Source of the DNA: Svornostia abyssi
GTDB lineage: Bacteria; Actinomycetota; Thermoleophilia; Solirubrobacterales; Solirubrobacteraceae
DNA: 64,000 bases
Direction: 5' to 3'
NCBI GenBank assembly: GCA_024666565.1
Contig: CP088295.1
Location: 2,728,001-2,792,000, forward strand
The position numbers and the translations under genes were made by a program. Below are positions 42,179 to 50,916 of this stretch, in pieces. Positions within the stretch are counted from its first letter, which is position 1, and each line of letters begins with the position of its first letter. The notes under the pieces are model-generated. The model searched no databases. It worked only from the letters and a program-made list of their open reading frames with translations, and was not told where the DNA came from.

Positions 42179-43253
42179 ATGGCCACCACCGCCGCACCGA
42201 CGTCGTCCACGCTGACGCCCGCCGTGCGGCGGGAGCTGTACGAGACGATGGTGCTCAGCCGCGTCTTCGAGACCGAGGCCGAGCGCCAGTACAAGGCCGC
42301 CCGCATCGGCGGCTACTGCCACCTCTCCTCAGGCCAGGAGGCGATGACGGTGGGGGGCGATGCACGCGCTCGCCGAGGAGGACCTGCTCATCACCGGCTA
42401 CCGGTCGCACGGGTTCGCGCTCGCGCGCGGAGTGCCGCCGGAGGCGGTGATGGCCGAGCTCTTCGGCAAGGTCGACGGCTGCGCGCACGGCCGGGGCGGC
42501 TCGATGCACGTCCTCGACCCCAGCCGCGGCTACTACGGCGGGTGGGGGATCGTGGCCGGGCAGCTGCCGATCGCGACCGGACTGGCGCTCGCGCTGCGTC
42601 GGCAGGGCAAGGACCAGGCCGTGCTCTGCGAGCTCGGCGACGGTGCGGTGAACATGGGCGCCTGGCACGAGTCGCTGAATCTCGCGGGCCTGTGGAACCT
42701 GCCGGTCGTCTTCCTCGTCGTGAACAACCGCTACGGCATGGGCACCGCGGTCGAGCGCGCATCAGCCGAGCCCGATCTCTACAAGCGCGCCGCCGCGTAC
42801 CGCATCCACGGTGAGCGCGTCGACGGCGACGACCTCGACACGATGATCGAGGCAGCCGACCGGCTGCTGACGATCGCGCGCACCGAGCACCGGCCCGCCG
42901 TGCTCGAGGCGATCACGTACCGCTACCGCGGGCACTCCGTCGCGGACGCGGGTCTGGCGTACCGCACGAAGGACGAGATCGCCGAGCATCAGAAGGCGGA
43001 CCCGATCACGCGTGAGCGCGCGAAGCTCCGCGACGCCGGGCTGACCGACGACCAGCTCGACGCCATCGACGCGCATGCTGACGAGCGAGTAGCCGCCGCG
43101 GTGCAGGCCGCACTCGACAGCCCCGAGCCGAGCGTCGACCGCCTCGCCTACGGCATGCACGCTCTCGGGAGCGCCGAGCAGTTCGCCCGGATGCGCCCGG
43201 GCAGTCCCTTCGGGGAAGAGGCCCTGACCTTCGATGCAGGACTCGGCGCATGA
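42179..43253 (+). pseudogene. 2-oxoacid (pyruvate/acetoin-type) dehydrogenase E1 alpha subunit, frameshifted
   Basis: TPP-dependent E1 alpha. N-terminus LYETMVLSRVFETEAERQYK, GGYCHLSSGQEAMTVG, then one surplus G in the run 42352-42357 breaks the frame; the rest resumes as AMHALAEEDLLITGYRSHGF and runs to 43253. TPP motif GDGAVNMGAWHESLNLAGLW...VVNN, phosphorylation-loop-like YRYRGHSVADAGLAYRTKDE. Corrected length about 357 residues. It decarboxylates the 2-oxo acid and passes the acyl group to E2. Stop overlaps E1 beta (ATGA). The frameshift in a conserved operon gene points to a sequence error. Confidence 0.88.
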
Positions 43254-44275
43254 GCACGGTGGAAGCCCAGACCGGCACCCAGGTCATGAACTACCGCGAG
43301 GCCTTGCGCCTCGCGCTGCGCGAGGAGATGGAACGCGACGAGCGCGTCTTCCTCATGGGCGAGGAGGTCGGCGTCTTCGAGGGCGCGTACAAGGTCTCCG
43401 CGGGCCTGTTGGACCAGTTCGGCGCAGAGCGTGTGCGCGACACGCCCATCAGCGAGGAGGGCTTCGTCGGCGCCGGCGTCGGCGCGGCGATGCTCGGCGA
43501 GCGCCCGGTCGTCGAGATCATGACCCTGAACTTCCTGCTCGTCGCGATGGACCAGGTCATCAACCACGCGGCGAAGATCGGCGCGATGTTCGGCGGCGAG
43601 GTGCGCTGCCCCATGGTCATCCGCACGCCGAACGGCGCGGGCAACCAGCTCACGGCGCAGCACTCGCAGTCCTTCGACGGCTGGTTCGCCGGCACGCCCG
43701 GCCTGAAGGTCGTCACGCCCGCCAACCCCACGGACGCCAAGGGTCTGCTGAAGGCCGCGATCCGCGACGAGGACCCGGTGCTCGTCATCGAGAACCTCCC
43801 GATCTACAAGGAGAAGGGCGAGGTCCCGCTCGACCCGGAGTTCGTCACGCCGATCGGCCTCGCCGCGGTCGCCCGGGAGGGCAGCGACATCACGATCGTC
43901 TCCCACTCGTTCGCCACCGTCCGCGCGCTGCACGTCGCCGAGCGCCTGGCCGAGGAACACGACGTCTCCGCCGAAGTTGTCGACCTCCGCTCGCTGCGTC
44001 CGCTCGACGTGGAGACCATCACAAAGTCCGTGGCGAAGACGAACCGCGTGGTGTGCGTCGAGGAGGGCTGGGCGAGCTACGGCGTGACCGCCGAGATCGC
44101 TGCGCGCATCGGCAAGGCGTGCTTCGACGACCTCGATGCGCCCGTCGAGCGCGTCGGCATGGCCGAGGTGCCGCTGCCCTACGCGAAGGGTCTGGAGCTT
44201 GCCGCGATGCCGAACGAGGACCGCCTCGCCGCCGCGGTGCTCGCGACCCTCGGGATGGGGCCCGGCGCGGCATGA
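43250..44275 (+). CDS. 2-oxoacid dehydrogenase E1 beta subunit
   Basis: 341 residues. Transketolase pyrimidine-binding domain NYREALRLALREEMERDERV, FLMGEEVGVFEGAYKVSAGL, RVRDTPISEEGFVGAGVGAA, EIMTLNFLLVAMDQVINHAA, RTPNGAGNQLTAQHSQSFDG; C-terminal domain VVDLRSLRPLDVETITKSVA, VCVEEGWASYGVTAEIAARI. Forms the alpha2beta2 E1 with the preceding subunit. Both ends overlap neighbours by 4 bp, consistent with stoichiometric translation. Confidence 0.95.
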   Translation: MSTVEAQTGTQVMNYREALRLALREEMERDERVFLMGEEVGVFEGAYKVSAGLLDQFGAERVRDTPISEEGFVGAGVGAAMLGERPVVEIMTLNFLLVAMDQVINHAAKIGAMFGGEVRCPMVIRTPNGAGNQLTAQHSQSFDGWFAGTPGLKVVTPANPTDAKGLLKAAIRDEDPVLVIENLPIYKEKGEVPLDPEFVTPIGLAAVAREGSDITIVSHSFATVRALHVAERLAEEHDVSAEVVDLRSLRPLDVETITKSVAKTNRVVCVEEGWASYGVTAEIAARIGKACFDDLDAPVERVGMAEVPLPYAKGLELAAMPNEDRLAAAVLATLGMGPGAA

Positions 44276-45498
44276 TCGAGGTCACGATGCCGCGCCTCTC
44301 CGACTCCATGGAGGAGGGGACGATCCTGCAGTGGCTGGTCGCCGACGGCGACCCGGTCTCGCGCGGCGACGAACTCGCCGAGATCGAGACCGACAAGGCC
44401 ACCATGACCTACGAGGCCGACGCCGACGGCCTCGTGCACCACGTCGCCCGCGAGGGCGACACGCTGGCGGTGGGCACGCCGATCGCGGTACTCCTCGCCG
44501 ATGGGGAGGAGATGCCTGTGCGGCACCTGCCATCCACCGACCAGCAGCCCGACGGGCAGCCCGCCGTCGCGCCGACGCCCGCCACCGCCGTGGTTTCTCC
44601 CCCCGCCACGGCGGGCGGCGGGCGTCCCAAGTCCTCGCCGCTGGCGCGCCGGATCGCGGTGGCGCACGGGGTCGAGCTCGCGGCGCTCGCGGGCAGCGGG
44701 CCCGGTGGTCGGATCGTGCGCGCCGACGTCGAGGCGTACGTGCGCCAGCAGCAGAACGGCAACGGCAAAGTGGACGCGGCGCCTGCTCCGGCGCCGGTTG
44801 CGGAGAGCAACCGCGGCACGATCACGCGCACAGAGCCCACCCGCACGCAGACGCTCATCGCGCGGCGGATGGCCGAGTCCCGCGCGACGATCCCCGCGTT
44901 CGACGTCAGCATGGACGTCGACGTCACCGACCTGCTCGCGCTGCGCGCCGACCTGAAGGCGGCGGGCCGGGTCGCGTCGGTCAACGACTTCGTCGTCAAG
45001 GCCGTCGGGCTCACGCTGCGCGACCACCCGCGCGTGAACGGCGCGTGGCGCGACGGCGGCTTTGAGACCTACGAGCGGGTGAATGTCGGCATCGCCGTGG
45101 CGGCCGAGGGCACGCTCGTCGTTCCCACCGTGTTCGACGCCGACCGCAAGCCCGTCACGGAGATCGCCGCCGACACCCGGGCACTCGCCGAGCGGGTGCG
45201 CGAGCAGACCATCACGCCGCCGGAGCTGTCGGGCGGCACGTTCACGGTGTCGAACCTCGGGATGTTCGGGGTCACCGCGTTCAACGCCGTCGTGAACCCG
45301 GGGCAGGCCGCGATCCTGGCTGTCGGCGCCGCGGTCCCGCGTCTGGTGCTGGGCGAGGCCAGCGCCCCGGCGCAGCGCAGCGTCATGACGGTGACGCTGT
45401 CGAGCGACCACCGCATCCTCTACGGCGCCGACGCCGCCGCGTTCCTCGCAGCGCTGCGCGAGCGGTTGCAGCAGCCGCTCCTGCTCCTCGTCGACTGA
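44272..45498 (+). CDS. Dihydrolipoamide acyltransferase (E2)
   Basis: 408 residues. Lipoyl domain 1-78 with the lipoyl Lys42 in EIETDKATMTYEADADG; Ala/Pro linker; peripheral-subunit-binding domain SPLARRIAVAHGVELAALAG (about 122-156); catalytic domain from about 180 (TLIARRMAESRATIPAFDVS; VNDFVVKAVGLTLRDHPRVN; GGTFTVSNLGMFGVTAFNAV). The active-site motif reads SSDHRILYGADAAAFL: His is present, but the Asp of the classical DHRxxDG is Tyr, as in a known actinobacterial subgroup. No E3 gene follows, so a lipoamide dehydrogenase elsewhere must serve. Confidence 0.95.
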   Translation: MIEVTMPRLSDSMEEGTILQWLVADGDPVSRGDELAEIETDKATMTYEADADGLVHHVAREGDTLAVGTPIAVLLADGEEMPVRHLPSTDQQPDGQPAVAPTPATAVVSPPATAGGGRPKSSPLARRIAVAHGVELAALAGSGPGGRIVRADVEAYVRQQQNGNGKVDAAPAPAPVAESNRGTITRTEPTRTQTLIARRMAESRATIPAFDVSMDVDVTDLLALRADLKAAGRVASVNDFVVKAVGLTLRDHPRVNGAWRDGGFETYERVNVGIAVAAEGTLVVPTVFDADRKPVTEIAADTRALAERVREQTITPPELSGGTFTVSNLGMFGVTAFNAVVNPGQAAILAVGAAVPRLVLGEASAPAQRSVMTVTLSSDHRILYGADAAAFLAALRERLQQPLLLLVD

Positions 45499-45499
45499 G

Positions 45500-45517
45500 C
45501 GGCCCCGAGCGGGGCCG
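45500..45517. terminator. Bidirectional hairpin between convergent genes
   Basis: CGGCCCC-GAGC-GGGGCCG, a 7-bp perfect GC stem directly behind the E2 stop. Confidence 0.65.
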
Positions 45518-45520
45518 AGG

Positions 45521-45928
45521 CTAGATGCCCCCGCCCTCGGCGAAGAACATGAACCAGATGCCGAACAGCGTCACGGCGGTGCCCACGGAGAGCACCATCA
45601 CGACGTCGAGGACGGTGCGCGGGCGGTGCAGGTCGCGCTCATCGCGCATGGAGCGCATCCACGGGGCACGGATCTGCACCTCGTTCGTGCTGCCGGTGAG
45701 CTCGGCGTACTTCTCGTTGAGCCGGCCGAGCATCTTCCCGATGAAGAACATGGTCGATGGGATGCCGATGAGGATGATCACGATCGCGCCCATGCTCACC
45801 TGGGACGACTCGGAAAGCTGCGCGGCCACGTAGATCCAGCCGACGGGCGCGCCGATCCACATGAGCACGCTGCCGATCGCCATCAGCGCGATCAGCCCCA
45901 CCTTGGTTACGGAGGACGTCATGGTCAT
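45521..45928 (-). CDS. Integral membrane protein of unknown function
   Basis: 135 residues from MTMTSSVTKVG. Two N-terminal helices (VGLIALMAIGSVLMWIGAPV; GAIVIILIGIPSTMFFIGKM), a cytoplasmic charged stretch LNEKYAELTGSTNEVQIRAP and a C-terminal helix DVVMVLSVGTAVTLFGIWFM. The layout is common among short actinobacterial hypothetical membrane proteins; no motif suggests a function. Confidence 0.65.
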   Translation of the reverse strand: MTMTSSVTKVGLIALMAIGSVLMWIGAPVGWIYVAAQLSESSQVSMGAIVIILIGIPSTMFFIGKMLGRLNEKYAELTGSTNEVQIRAPWMRSMRDERDLHRPRTVLDVVMVLSVGTAVTLFGIWFMFFAEGGGI

Positions 45929-45984
45929 CGCGCAAGCATGCCGGAAATTCCGGCGGCGCGCTACGACTTCAGTAGTAGATGCGA

Positions 45985-46230
45985 CTACCAGGCCTGTTCG
46001 GTGCCGCAATTGGGGCACGACACCGTCGTGCTCACCGGGGCTTCGAACAGGTACCCGCACTGGCACGCGTACGTCGCGCGGTCATCCGGGCCACCCGCAT
46101 CGCGCAGACGGCGCTCGGCGGGATGGATCGGCTCGGGCGGCGGCACGGGGTCGGGGACGACGTGCAGCCGGCGCGCGCGGTCGCGGCGGACGGTGGGTCG
46201 GGATGTGGGGAGGACTCGGGCGGATTGCAT
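45985..46230 (-). CDS. Small zinc-ribbon protein
   Basis: 81 residues. The C-terminus is a zinc ribbon: TYACQCGYLFEAPVSTTVSC then PNCGTEQAW (C-x-C...C-x2-C). N-terminal part basic and Pro-rich. Start ATG 46230 is the best of several; upstream ATGs are in frame. Possibly a regulatory or rubredoxin-like small protein. Between a membrane gene and the divergent ccmE. Confidence 0.5.
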   Translation of the reverse strand: MQSARVLPTSRPTVRRDRARRLHVVPDPVPPPEPIHPAERRLRDAGGPDDRATYACQCGYLFEAPVSTTVSCPNCGTEQAW

Positions 46231-46388
46231 GGGTCTCTGAGGTAGAACGTCGGCGGGAGCCAAAGGTTTCTCCGCCTTGAGGTGAATTCCCTCACACATC
46301 TGTTGACGGCGTGTTTCAGAACCGTTGAGGTCGCGTGTCCGCACCCTGGCGCCGGGGCAGCGGCCGGGTTTGGGATACTGGGAGAGCG

Positions 46389-46794
46389 ATGGACCCCTCA
46401 CGCAAGCGTCAGGTTCGCCTCGTCGTCGCCCTCACCGCCGCCCTCTGCCTGGCCGGCGCGCTGATGATCACGACGTTCAGCGCCGCGAGCCCAGAGCGCA
46501 TCCCCAGCCAGCTGATCGCCGGTGCTGAGCCCGGCAAGACCTACAAGCTCGGCGGCAAAGTCGTCGAAGGCTCCGTGCAGCGCAGCGGCGACACGCTGAA
46601 GTTCGAGATGAAGGACCCGAAGGGCGGCGCCACGGTGCCGGTCACGTACACGGGCGCCGTCCCCGACCCCCTTCCGTGAGGGGCGCGAGGTCGTCGTCAC
46701 CGTCTCCAAGCAGGGCAACATGTACGTCGCGGAGCGGGATTCGCTCGTGACCAAGTGCCCCTCGAAGTTCACCGCCGAGCCGAAGAAGTCGTAG
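46389..46794 (+). pseudogene. ccmE: Cytochrome c haem chaperone CcmE (Cys-type), frameshifted
   Basis: Membrane anchor RQVRLVVALTAALCLAGALM, then the OB-fold: EPGKTYKLGGKVVEGSVQRS, LKFEMKDPKGGATVPVTYTG, AVPD. A surplus C in 46667-46671 then shifts the frame; correction gives PFREGREVVVTVSKQGNMYV and the end at 46794. The haem-attachment region reads LVTKCPSKF, i.e. a C-x3-(Y/F) variant instead of the HxxxY of proteobacterial CcmE, as described for archaea, Desulfovibrio and Gram-positives. Corrected length about 134. It passes haem to CcmF, 7 bp downstream. A -10-like GATACT (46374-46379) is near the start. Confidence 0.8.
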
Positions 46795-46801
46795 GTCCCC
46801 C

Positions 46802-48988
46802 GTGGCCACGTTCGGCAGCGCCTGCCTGATCCTCGCGTTCGTCGTCGCGCTCTACGGGATCGGGGCGTCGCTGATCGGCGCGTCGCGCGGGCGCGCGGAC
46901 CTCATCGCGTCGGGCCGCCGCGCGGTCTTCGCGGTCGCCGGCCTTGCGGCCGCCGCCTTCCTGGTCCTGGAGATCGCGTTCCTGCGCGACGACTTCGCCA
47001 ACGAGGTCGTCGCGACGCATTCGTCCACGACGACGCCGCTCTTCTACAAGCTCTCGGCCGCATGGTCCTCGCAGGAGGGCTCGCTGCTGCTCTGGCTGTT
47101 CCTGCTGTCGATCTGGTCGAGCCTCGTCCTGGTGCTCGTCCGCAAGCGCCTGCGCGACGTCACGCCGTACGCCACGGCCGTGCTGCTCGGGCTCGCCGCG
47201 TTCTTCGCCGGCCTGCTCGTCTTCCTCGAGCCGCCGTTCGAGGTGCTCCCGGTCGCGCCGGTCGAAGGCACGGGCCTGAACCCGCTGCTGCGCCACCCGA
47301 GCATGATGATCCACCCCCCGATGCTGTACTCGGGCTACACGCTGTTCGCGATCCCGTTCGCGTTCGCGATCGGCGCGCTGTGGGTCCGCCGCGTCGACGC
47401 CGAGTGGATCCGCTCGACCCGCCGCTTCGCGCTCGCCGCCTGGCTGTTCCTCAGCATCGGGATCCTGCTCGGCGCCCGCTGGTCGTACGCCGAGCTCGGG
47501 TGGGGCGGCTACTGGGCGTGGGACCCGGTGGAGAACGCCTCGCTCATGCCGTGGCTCATCGGCACCGCGTTCATCCACTCGGTGATGATCCAGGAGAAGC
47601 GCGGGATGCTGAAGGTCTGGAACGTCTCGCTGATCCTCGCCACCGGGATCCTCTGCCTGCTCGGCACGTTCCTCGTGCGCAGCGGGATCCTCCAGTCGAT
47701 CCACGCGTTCGGCGCGTCGACGCTCGGCGTGCCGTTCATCGTCCTGATCACGCTGCTCATCTTCGGCTCGATCGCCCTGGTCGCCAGCCGGCGGGAGATG
47801 CTGCAGTCCGACCACAAGCTGGACTCGTTGTGGTCACGCGAATCGATCTTCCTGGCGAACAACATCATGTTCGTCGGCCTGTGCCTCGTGGTGTGGTGGG
47901 GCACGTTCTTCCCGCTCATCAGCGAGGCGATCACCGGCGACCCCGCGTCGGTCGGCCCGCCCTGGTTCGACCGCTACGTCGTGCCGATGACCATCATCCT
48001 GGTGCTGCTCAGCGGGATCGCGCCGCTCATCGCCTGGCGGCGCGGCACGCTGGCCAACGCCCGGCGCAACCTGCTGCGGCCCGTCGTGGCCGCGGCCGTC
48101 GCGCTCGTCGTGCTGCTCATCGCCGGGATCGGCGAGCGGCCCTGGGCGCTGGCGATGTTCGTCGTGGCGGCGTTCGTGCTCGCCGCGGTGGTCCAGGAGT
48201 TCTGGCGCGGGACGGTTGCGCGCCGCGCGATGGCGGGCGAATCCGTCCCGCGGGCGCTGCAGCAGCTCGTCCGGCGCAACCGGCGGCGCTACGGCGGCTA
48301 CCTCGTGCACGCGGGTGTCGCGATTCTCTTCGTGGGCGTCGCGGCGTCGTCGGCGTTCCAGGACGAGGTCGACACGCGCCTGCAGGCCGGGCAGTCGGTG
48401 AAGGTCGGCGCCTACGACGTCACGTACGTCCGCCCGGTGGCCGAGCTGGTCGTCGCCAACGGCGATCTCGAGCGGATCGAGTTCGGCGCGGTCATGCGGG
48501 TCGAACGCGACGGGGAGCTCGTCACCACCATGACGCCGTCGCGGGGCTTCTACCCGTCACGGGCCGTCGTGGCGTTCGGACCCGTCGGCCGGTTCTTCGA
48601 AGGCGAGGCAACGAGCGAGGTGGGGCTGCAGGCCGGCCGCCTGCGCGACGTGTGGATCGCCATGACCCCCGACATCCAGCAGCTGGAGCCCGTCATCGAG
48701 CGGGGCGACCGCGTGTTCAGCGCGGCCGCGGGCAAGCTCGACCCGGAGCTCGAGGCGACCGCCCTCGCACAGGCGCTGCGCGGCATCACGCGCCAGTACC
48801 TCGACGATCCGCCGCCGGCGACGTTCCGCATGCATGTCTCGCCGCTCGTCTCGTGGATGTGGGTCGGCGCCATTCTCGCCCTGCTCGGCGGGCTCATCGC
48901 GGTCTGGCCCGGCGGGCCGGACGCAGCGGCCCGGCGCGTGAAGGCCGGCTACGCGGCCCGCGTCGCACAGGATCTCGGCCGCGCCTAG
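46802..48988 (+). CDS. ccmF: Cytochrome c haem lyase subunit CcmF
   Basis: 728 residues from GTG, polytopic (about 14-15 helices). The haem-handling WWD motif is WGGYWAWDPVENASLMPWL (about 232-250), with conserved His regions in GLNPLLRHPSMMIHPPMLYS and LIGTAFIHSVMIQEKRGMLK, and the second WWD-flanking His in RRYGGYLVHAGVAILFVGVA. C-terminal periplasmic domain and anchor VSWMWVGAILALLGGLIAVW. It ligates haem to apocytochrome together with CcmH. Its redox partners are at 369-2109, so the pathway is split into two loci. Confidence 0.96.
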   Translation: MATFGSACLILAFVVALYGIGASLIGASRGRADLIASGRRAVFAVAGLAAAAFLVLEIAFLRDDFANEVVATHSSTTTPLFYKLSAAWSSQEGSLLLWLFLLSIWSSLVLVLVRKRLRDVTPYATAVLLGLAAFFAGLLVFLEPPFEVLPVAPVEGTGLNPLLRHPSMMIHPPMLYSGYTLFAIPFAFAIGALWVRRVDAEWIRSTRRFALAAWLFLSIGILLGARWSYAELGWGGYWAWDPVENASLMPWLIGTAFIHSVMIQEKRGMLKVWNVSLILATGILCLLGTFLVRSGILQSIHAFGASTLGVPFIVLITLLIFGSIALVASRREMLQSDHKLDSLWSRESIFLANNIMFVGLCLVVWWGTFFPLISEAITGDPASVGPPWFDRYVVPMTIILVLLSGIAPLIAWRRGTLANARRNLLRPVVAAAVALVVLLIAGIGERPWALAMFVVAAFVLAAVVQEFWRGTVARRAMAGESVPRALQQLVRRNRRRYGGYLVHAGVAILFVGVAASSAFQDEVDTRLQAGQSVKVGAYDVTYVRPVAELVVANGDLERIEFGAVMRVERDGELVTTMTPSRGFYPSRAVVAFGPVGRFFEGEATSEVGLQAGRLRDVWIAMTPDIQQLEPVIERGDRVFSAAAGKLDPELEATALAQALRGITRQYLDDPPPATFRMHVSPLVSWMWVGAILALLGGLIAVWPGGPDAAARRVKAGYAARVAQDLGRA

Positions 48989-49014
48989 CGCGGACCACTA
49001 GGCTGCCCCGCCTC

Positions 49015-49305
49015 ATGGAGGTCCTTGCCGCGCTCCTGGTGATCGCCGCCCTCGCGGTCGTCGTCTGGTTCGTCGGAGGGCCGCTGCGCGGCGGCGCCGC
49101 GGCCGTCGACGAGGAGGCGCGCGAGGAGGAGTCCGAACGCCAGGCGCTCGAGGCTGCGAAGGAGGCGAAGTACCGCGAGATCCGCGAGACCGAGCTGGAC
49201 CATCGCACCGGCAAGCTCACCGACGAGGACTGGCGCGCGCTGGACCGCCAGCTCCGCGCGGAGGCCGTGGAGATCCTCCGGGCGCTCGACGCGCTCGACG
49301 GCTAG
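49015..49305 (+). CDS. CcmI-like N-terminal cytochrome c biogenesis protein
   Basis: 96 residues: one membrane helix MEVLAALLVIAALAVVVWFV, then an acidic coiled-coil and YREIRETELDHRTGKLTDED followed by WRALDRQLRAEAVEILRALD. The motif ELDHRTGKLTDEDW is the hallmark of the CcmI/CycH N-terminal module; the TPR half is absent. Likely assists CcmF in apocytochrome handling. A TAGGCT -10-like element lies 10 bp before the ATG. Confidence 0.75.
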   Translation: MEVLAALLVIAALAVVVWFVGGPLRGGAAAVDEEAREEESERQALEAAKEAKYREIRETELDHRTGKLTDEDWRALDRQLRAEAVEILRALDALDG

Positions 49306-49317
49306 ACTGCTCGCGCG

Positions 49318-49542
49318 ATGGAGAACATCCTCATGATCGTCCAGGTGGCCCTCAGCGTCGCCGTCATCTTCCTCGTGCTCATGCACTCGGGCAAGGACGC
49401 CGGGCTCTCCGGCGCGTTCGGTGTGGGCTCGGGCTCCGGCCCGCTGGGGGGCGGCTCGCTCGTCGAGCGCAACCTCAACCGCTGGACCGTCGTGTTCGCC
49501 GTGCTGTTCGTGGTGAACACGATCGTGCTGCTGCGCATCTGA
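49318..49542 (+). CDS. secG: Protein-export membrane protein SecG
   Basis: 74 residues, two membrane helices (ILMIVQVALSVAVIFLVLM and WTVVFAVLFVVNTIVLL) joined by the Gly/Ser loop HSGKDAGLSGAFGVGSGSG with the LVERNLNRW block, diagnostic of SecG. Accessory subunit of the SecYEG translocon. TAGACT (49303-49308) lies 9 bp before the ATG, consistent with a near-leaderless transcript starting inside the preceding gene. Confidence 0.93.
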   Translation: MENILMIVQVALSVAVIFLVLMHSGKDAGLSGAFGVGSGSGPLGGGSLVERNLNRWTVVFAVLFVVNTIVLLRI

Positions 49543-49551
49543 GCGCGGCGG

Positions 49552-50916
49552 TCACGCTCCGCCCGTCACGCGCACATCCGCGACGCGGATGGCGGGACAC
49601 AACACGCCGTGAGCGAAGCGGCGGCCGTAGAACTCCCCGTGGCCGACGAGGCGCTGCCTGGAGCCCAGGGCCTCGACCGCGCTGAGTATCCGCAGCAGGC
49701 CGTCCGTGATCCGGACGTCACGGATCGGACGCGTGATCCGGCCGTCCTCGATGAGGAAGGTGCCGTCCCGGGTCATTGACGTGACGAGCGCCTCGCGCTC
49801 GCGCACCGTGTTCGTGTACCAGAGGCGCGTCACGTAGATGCCGCGCTCGATCGGAGCGCACAGCTCCGCGACGTCCGCGGCGTCGCCGGCCGCGAGGACG
49901 AGGTTCGACGCGAGCGGGCCCTCGGGTGAGCCTCCCGGCGCGATCGCGTGTCCGGTCGAGACCGCGTCGCCTCCGGCCCGGGCGGCGGAGCGGATGTCGT
50001 GCACCACGCCCTTCGCGACGCCGTGCGCGAGCAGGGGCACAGGGCCCTTCGCCACGCCGTCGGCGTCGAACGTGCGCAGCAGCGTGCCGGGCCCGCGGGG
50101 GTCGTCCAGCAGCGTGACGGCGGGCGCGGCGACCTGCTCGCCGAGGCGCCCGGTCAGCGCGCCGCGGCCCTCGGCGTACCCGAGCCCGTCGAACGCGAGC
50201 GCCGCGGTGAAGGACAGGAGCTCACCGACCGCCTCGGTGTCGAGGACCGCCGTGTAGGTCCCGGGCGGGAGATCCACGGGCTCCTCGGGTCCGACCTTCG
50301 CGGCAGCGGTCCGCGCAAGCGCGGCGCCGTCGATCGCGCCGACGGTCATGTCCGTCGCGGCCGCGAACCCGGACCGTTCGCGTGCGTCGCGGGTGATGAC
50401 CTTCATGTAGCTGTCGGTGACGCGGTCGACGAGCCGGGCGCCGGCGCTTGACGCGATCGCGTGCGTGACCTCCCCGGAGGACCAGATGCCGAACGCCTCC
50501 TGGTCGTGGCGCGTGGACTCGCGGATCGCAGCCTCGATCGCCGCAGCGCCTTCGCCGGGGTCGAGCGCCGCGGTCGCGGGGTCCCAGCCGACGAGTCCCT
50601 CGGAGATCGTGCCCGGCGGAGGGCTCGGGTACGGGCCGGCGGCTGCGGCGTGCGCGGCGGCGACGGCGGCCGCATCGGCGGCGCGCCGTGCCGCGTCACG
50701 CAGACCCGCGTCGTCGACGTGATTCGTGGCTGCGACGCCGGCGTGGCCGTCACGCAGCACCATGATCTCCACGTCGAGGTCGTCGATGGCCGTGGACTGC
50801 GTCGCGGCTGACCGGGCGAAGCGCAGGCTCAGCGACCGCTCGGCGACCACCCGCGCCAGCGCCTGCCCGTCGGTGTGCGCGAGCGCGCGCTCGGCCAGTT
50901 CCAGCGCGTCGGTCAC
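49552..50916 (-). CDS. tldE: TldE/PmbA-family protein
   Basis: 454 residues from GTG (VTDALELAERALAH), overlapping the tldD stop by 4 bp. PmbA/TldE fold: HVDDAGLRDAARRAADAAAV, GWDPATAALDPGEGA, VDLPPGTYTAVLDTEAVGEL, GGSPEGPLASNLVLAAGD, GIYVTRLWYTNTVREREALV and GTFLIEDGRITRPIRDVRIT. It lacks the HExxxH metal site, as expected for the non-catalytic partner of the TldD/TldE protease, which matures modified peptides. Confidence 0.92.
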   Translation of the reverse strand: MTDALELAERALAHTDGQALARVVAERSLSLRFARSAATQSTAIDDLDVEIMVLRDGHAGVAATNHVDDAGLRDAARRAADAAAVAAAHAAAAGPYPSPPPGTISEGLVGWDPATAALDPGEGAAAIEAAIRESTRHDQEAFGIWSSGEVTHAIASSAGARLVDRVTDSYMKVITRDARERSGFAAATDMTVGAIDGAALARTAAAKVGPEEPVDLPPGTYTAVLDTEAVGELLSFTAALAFDGLGYAEGRGALTGRLGEQVAAPAVTLLDDPRGPGTLLRTFDADGVAKGPVPLLAHGVAKGVVHDIRSAARAGGDAVSTGHAIAPGGSPEGPLASNLVLAAGDAADVAELCAPIERGIYVTRLWYTNTVREREALVTSMTRDGTFLIEDGRITRPIRDVRITDGLLRILSAVEALGSRQRLVGHGEFYGRRFAHGVLCPAIRVADVRVTGGA

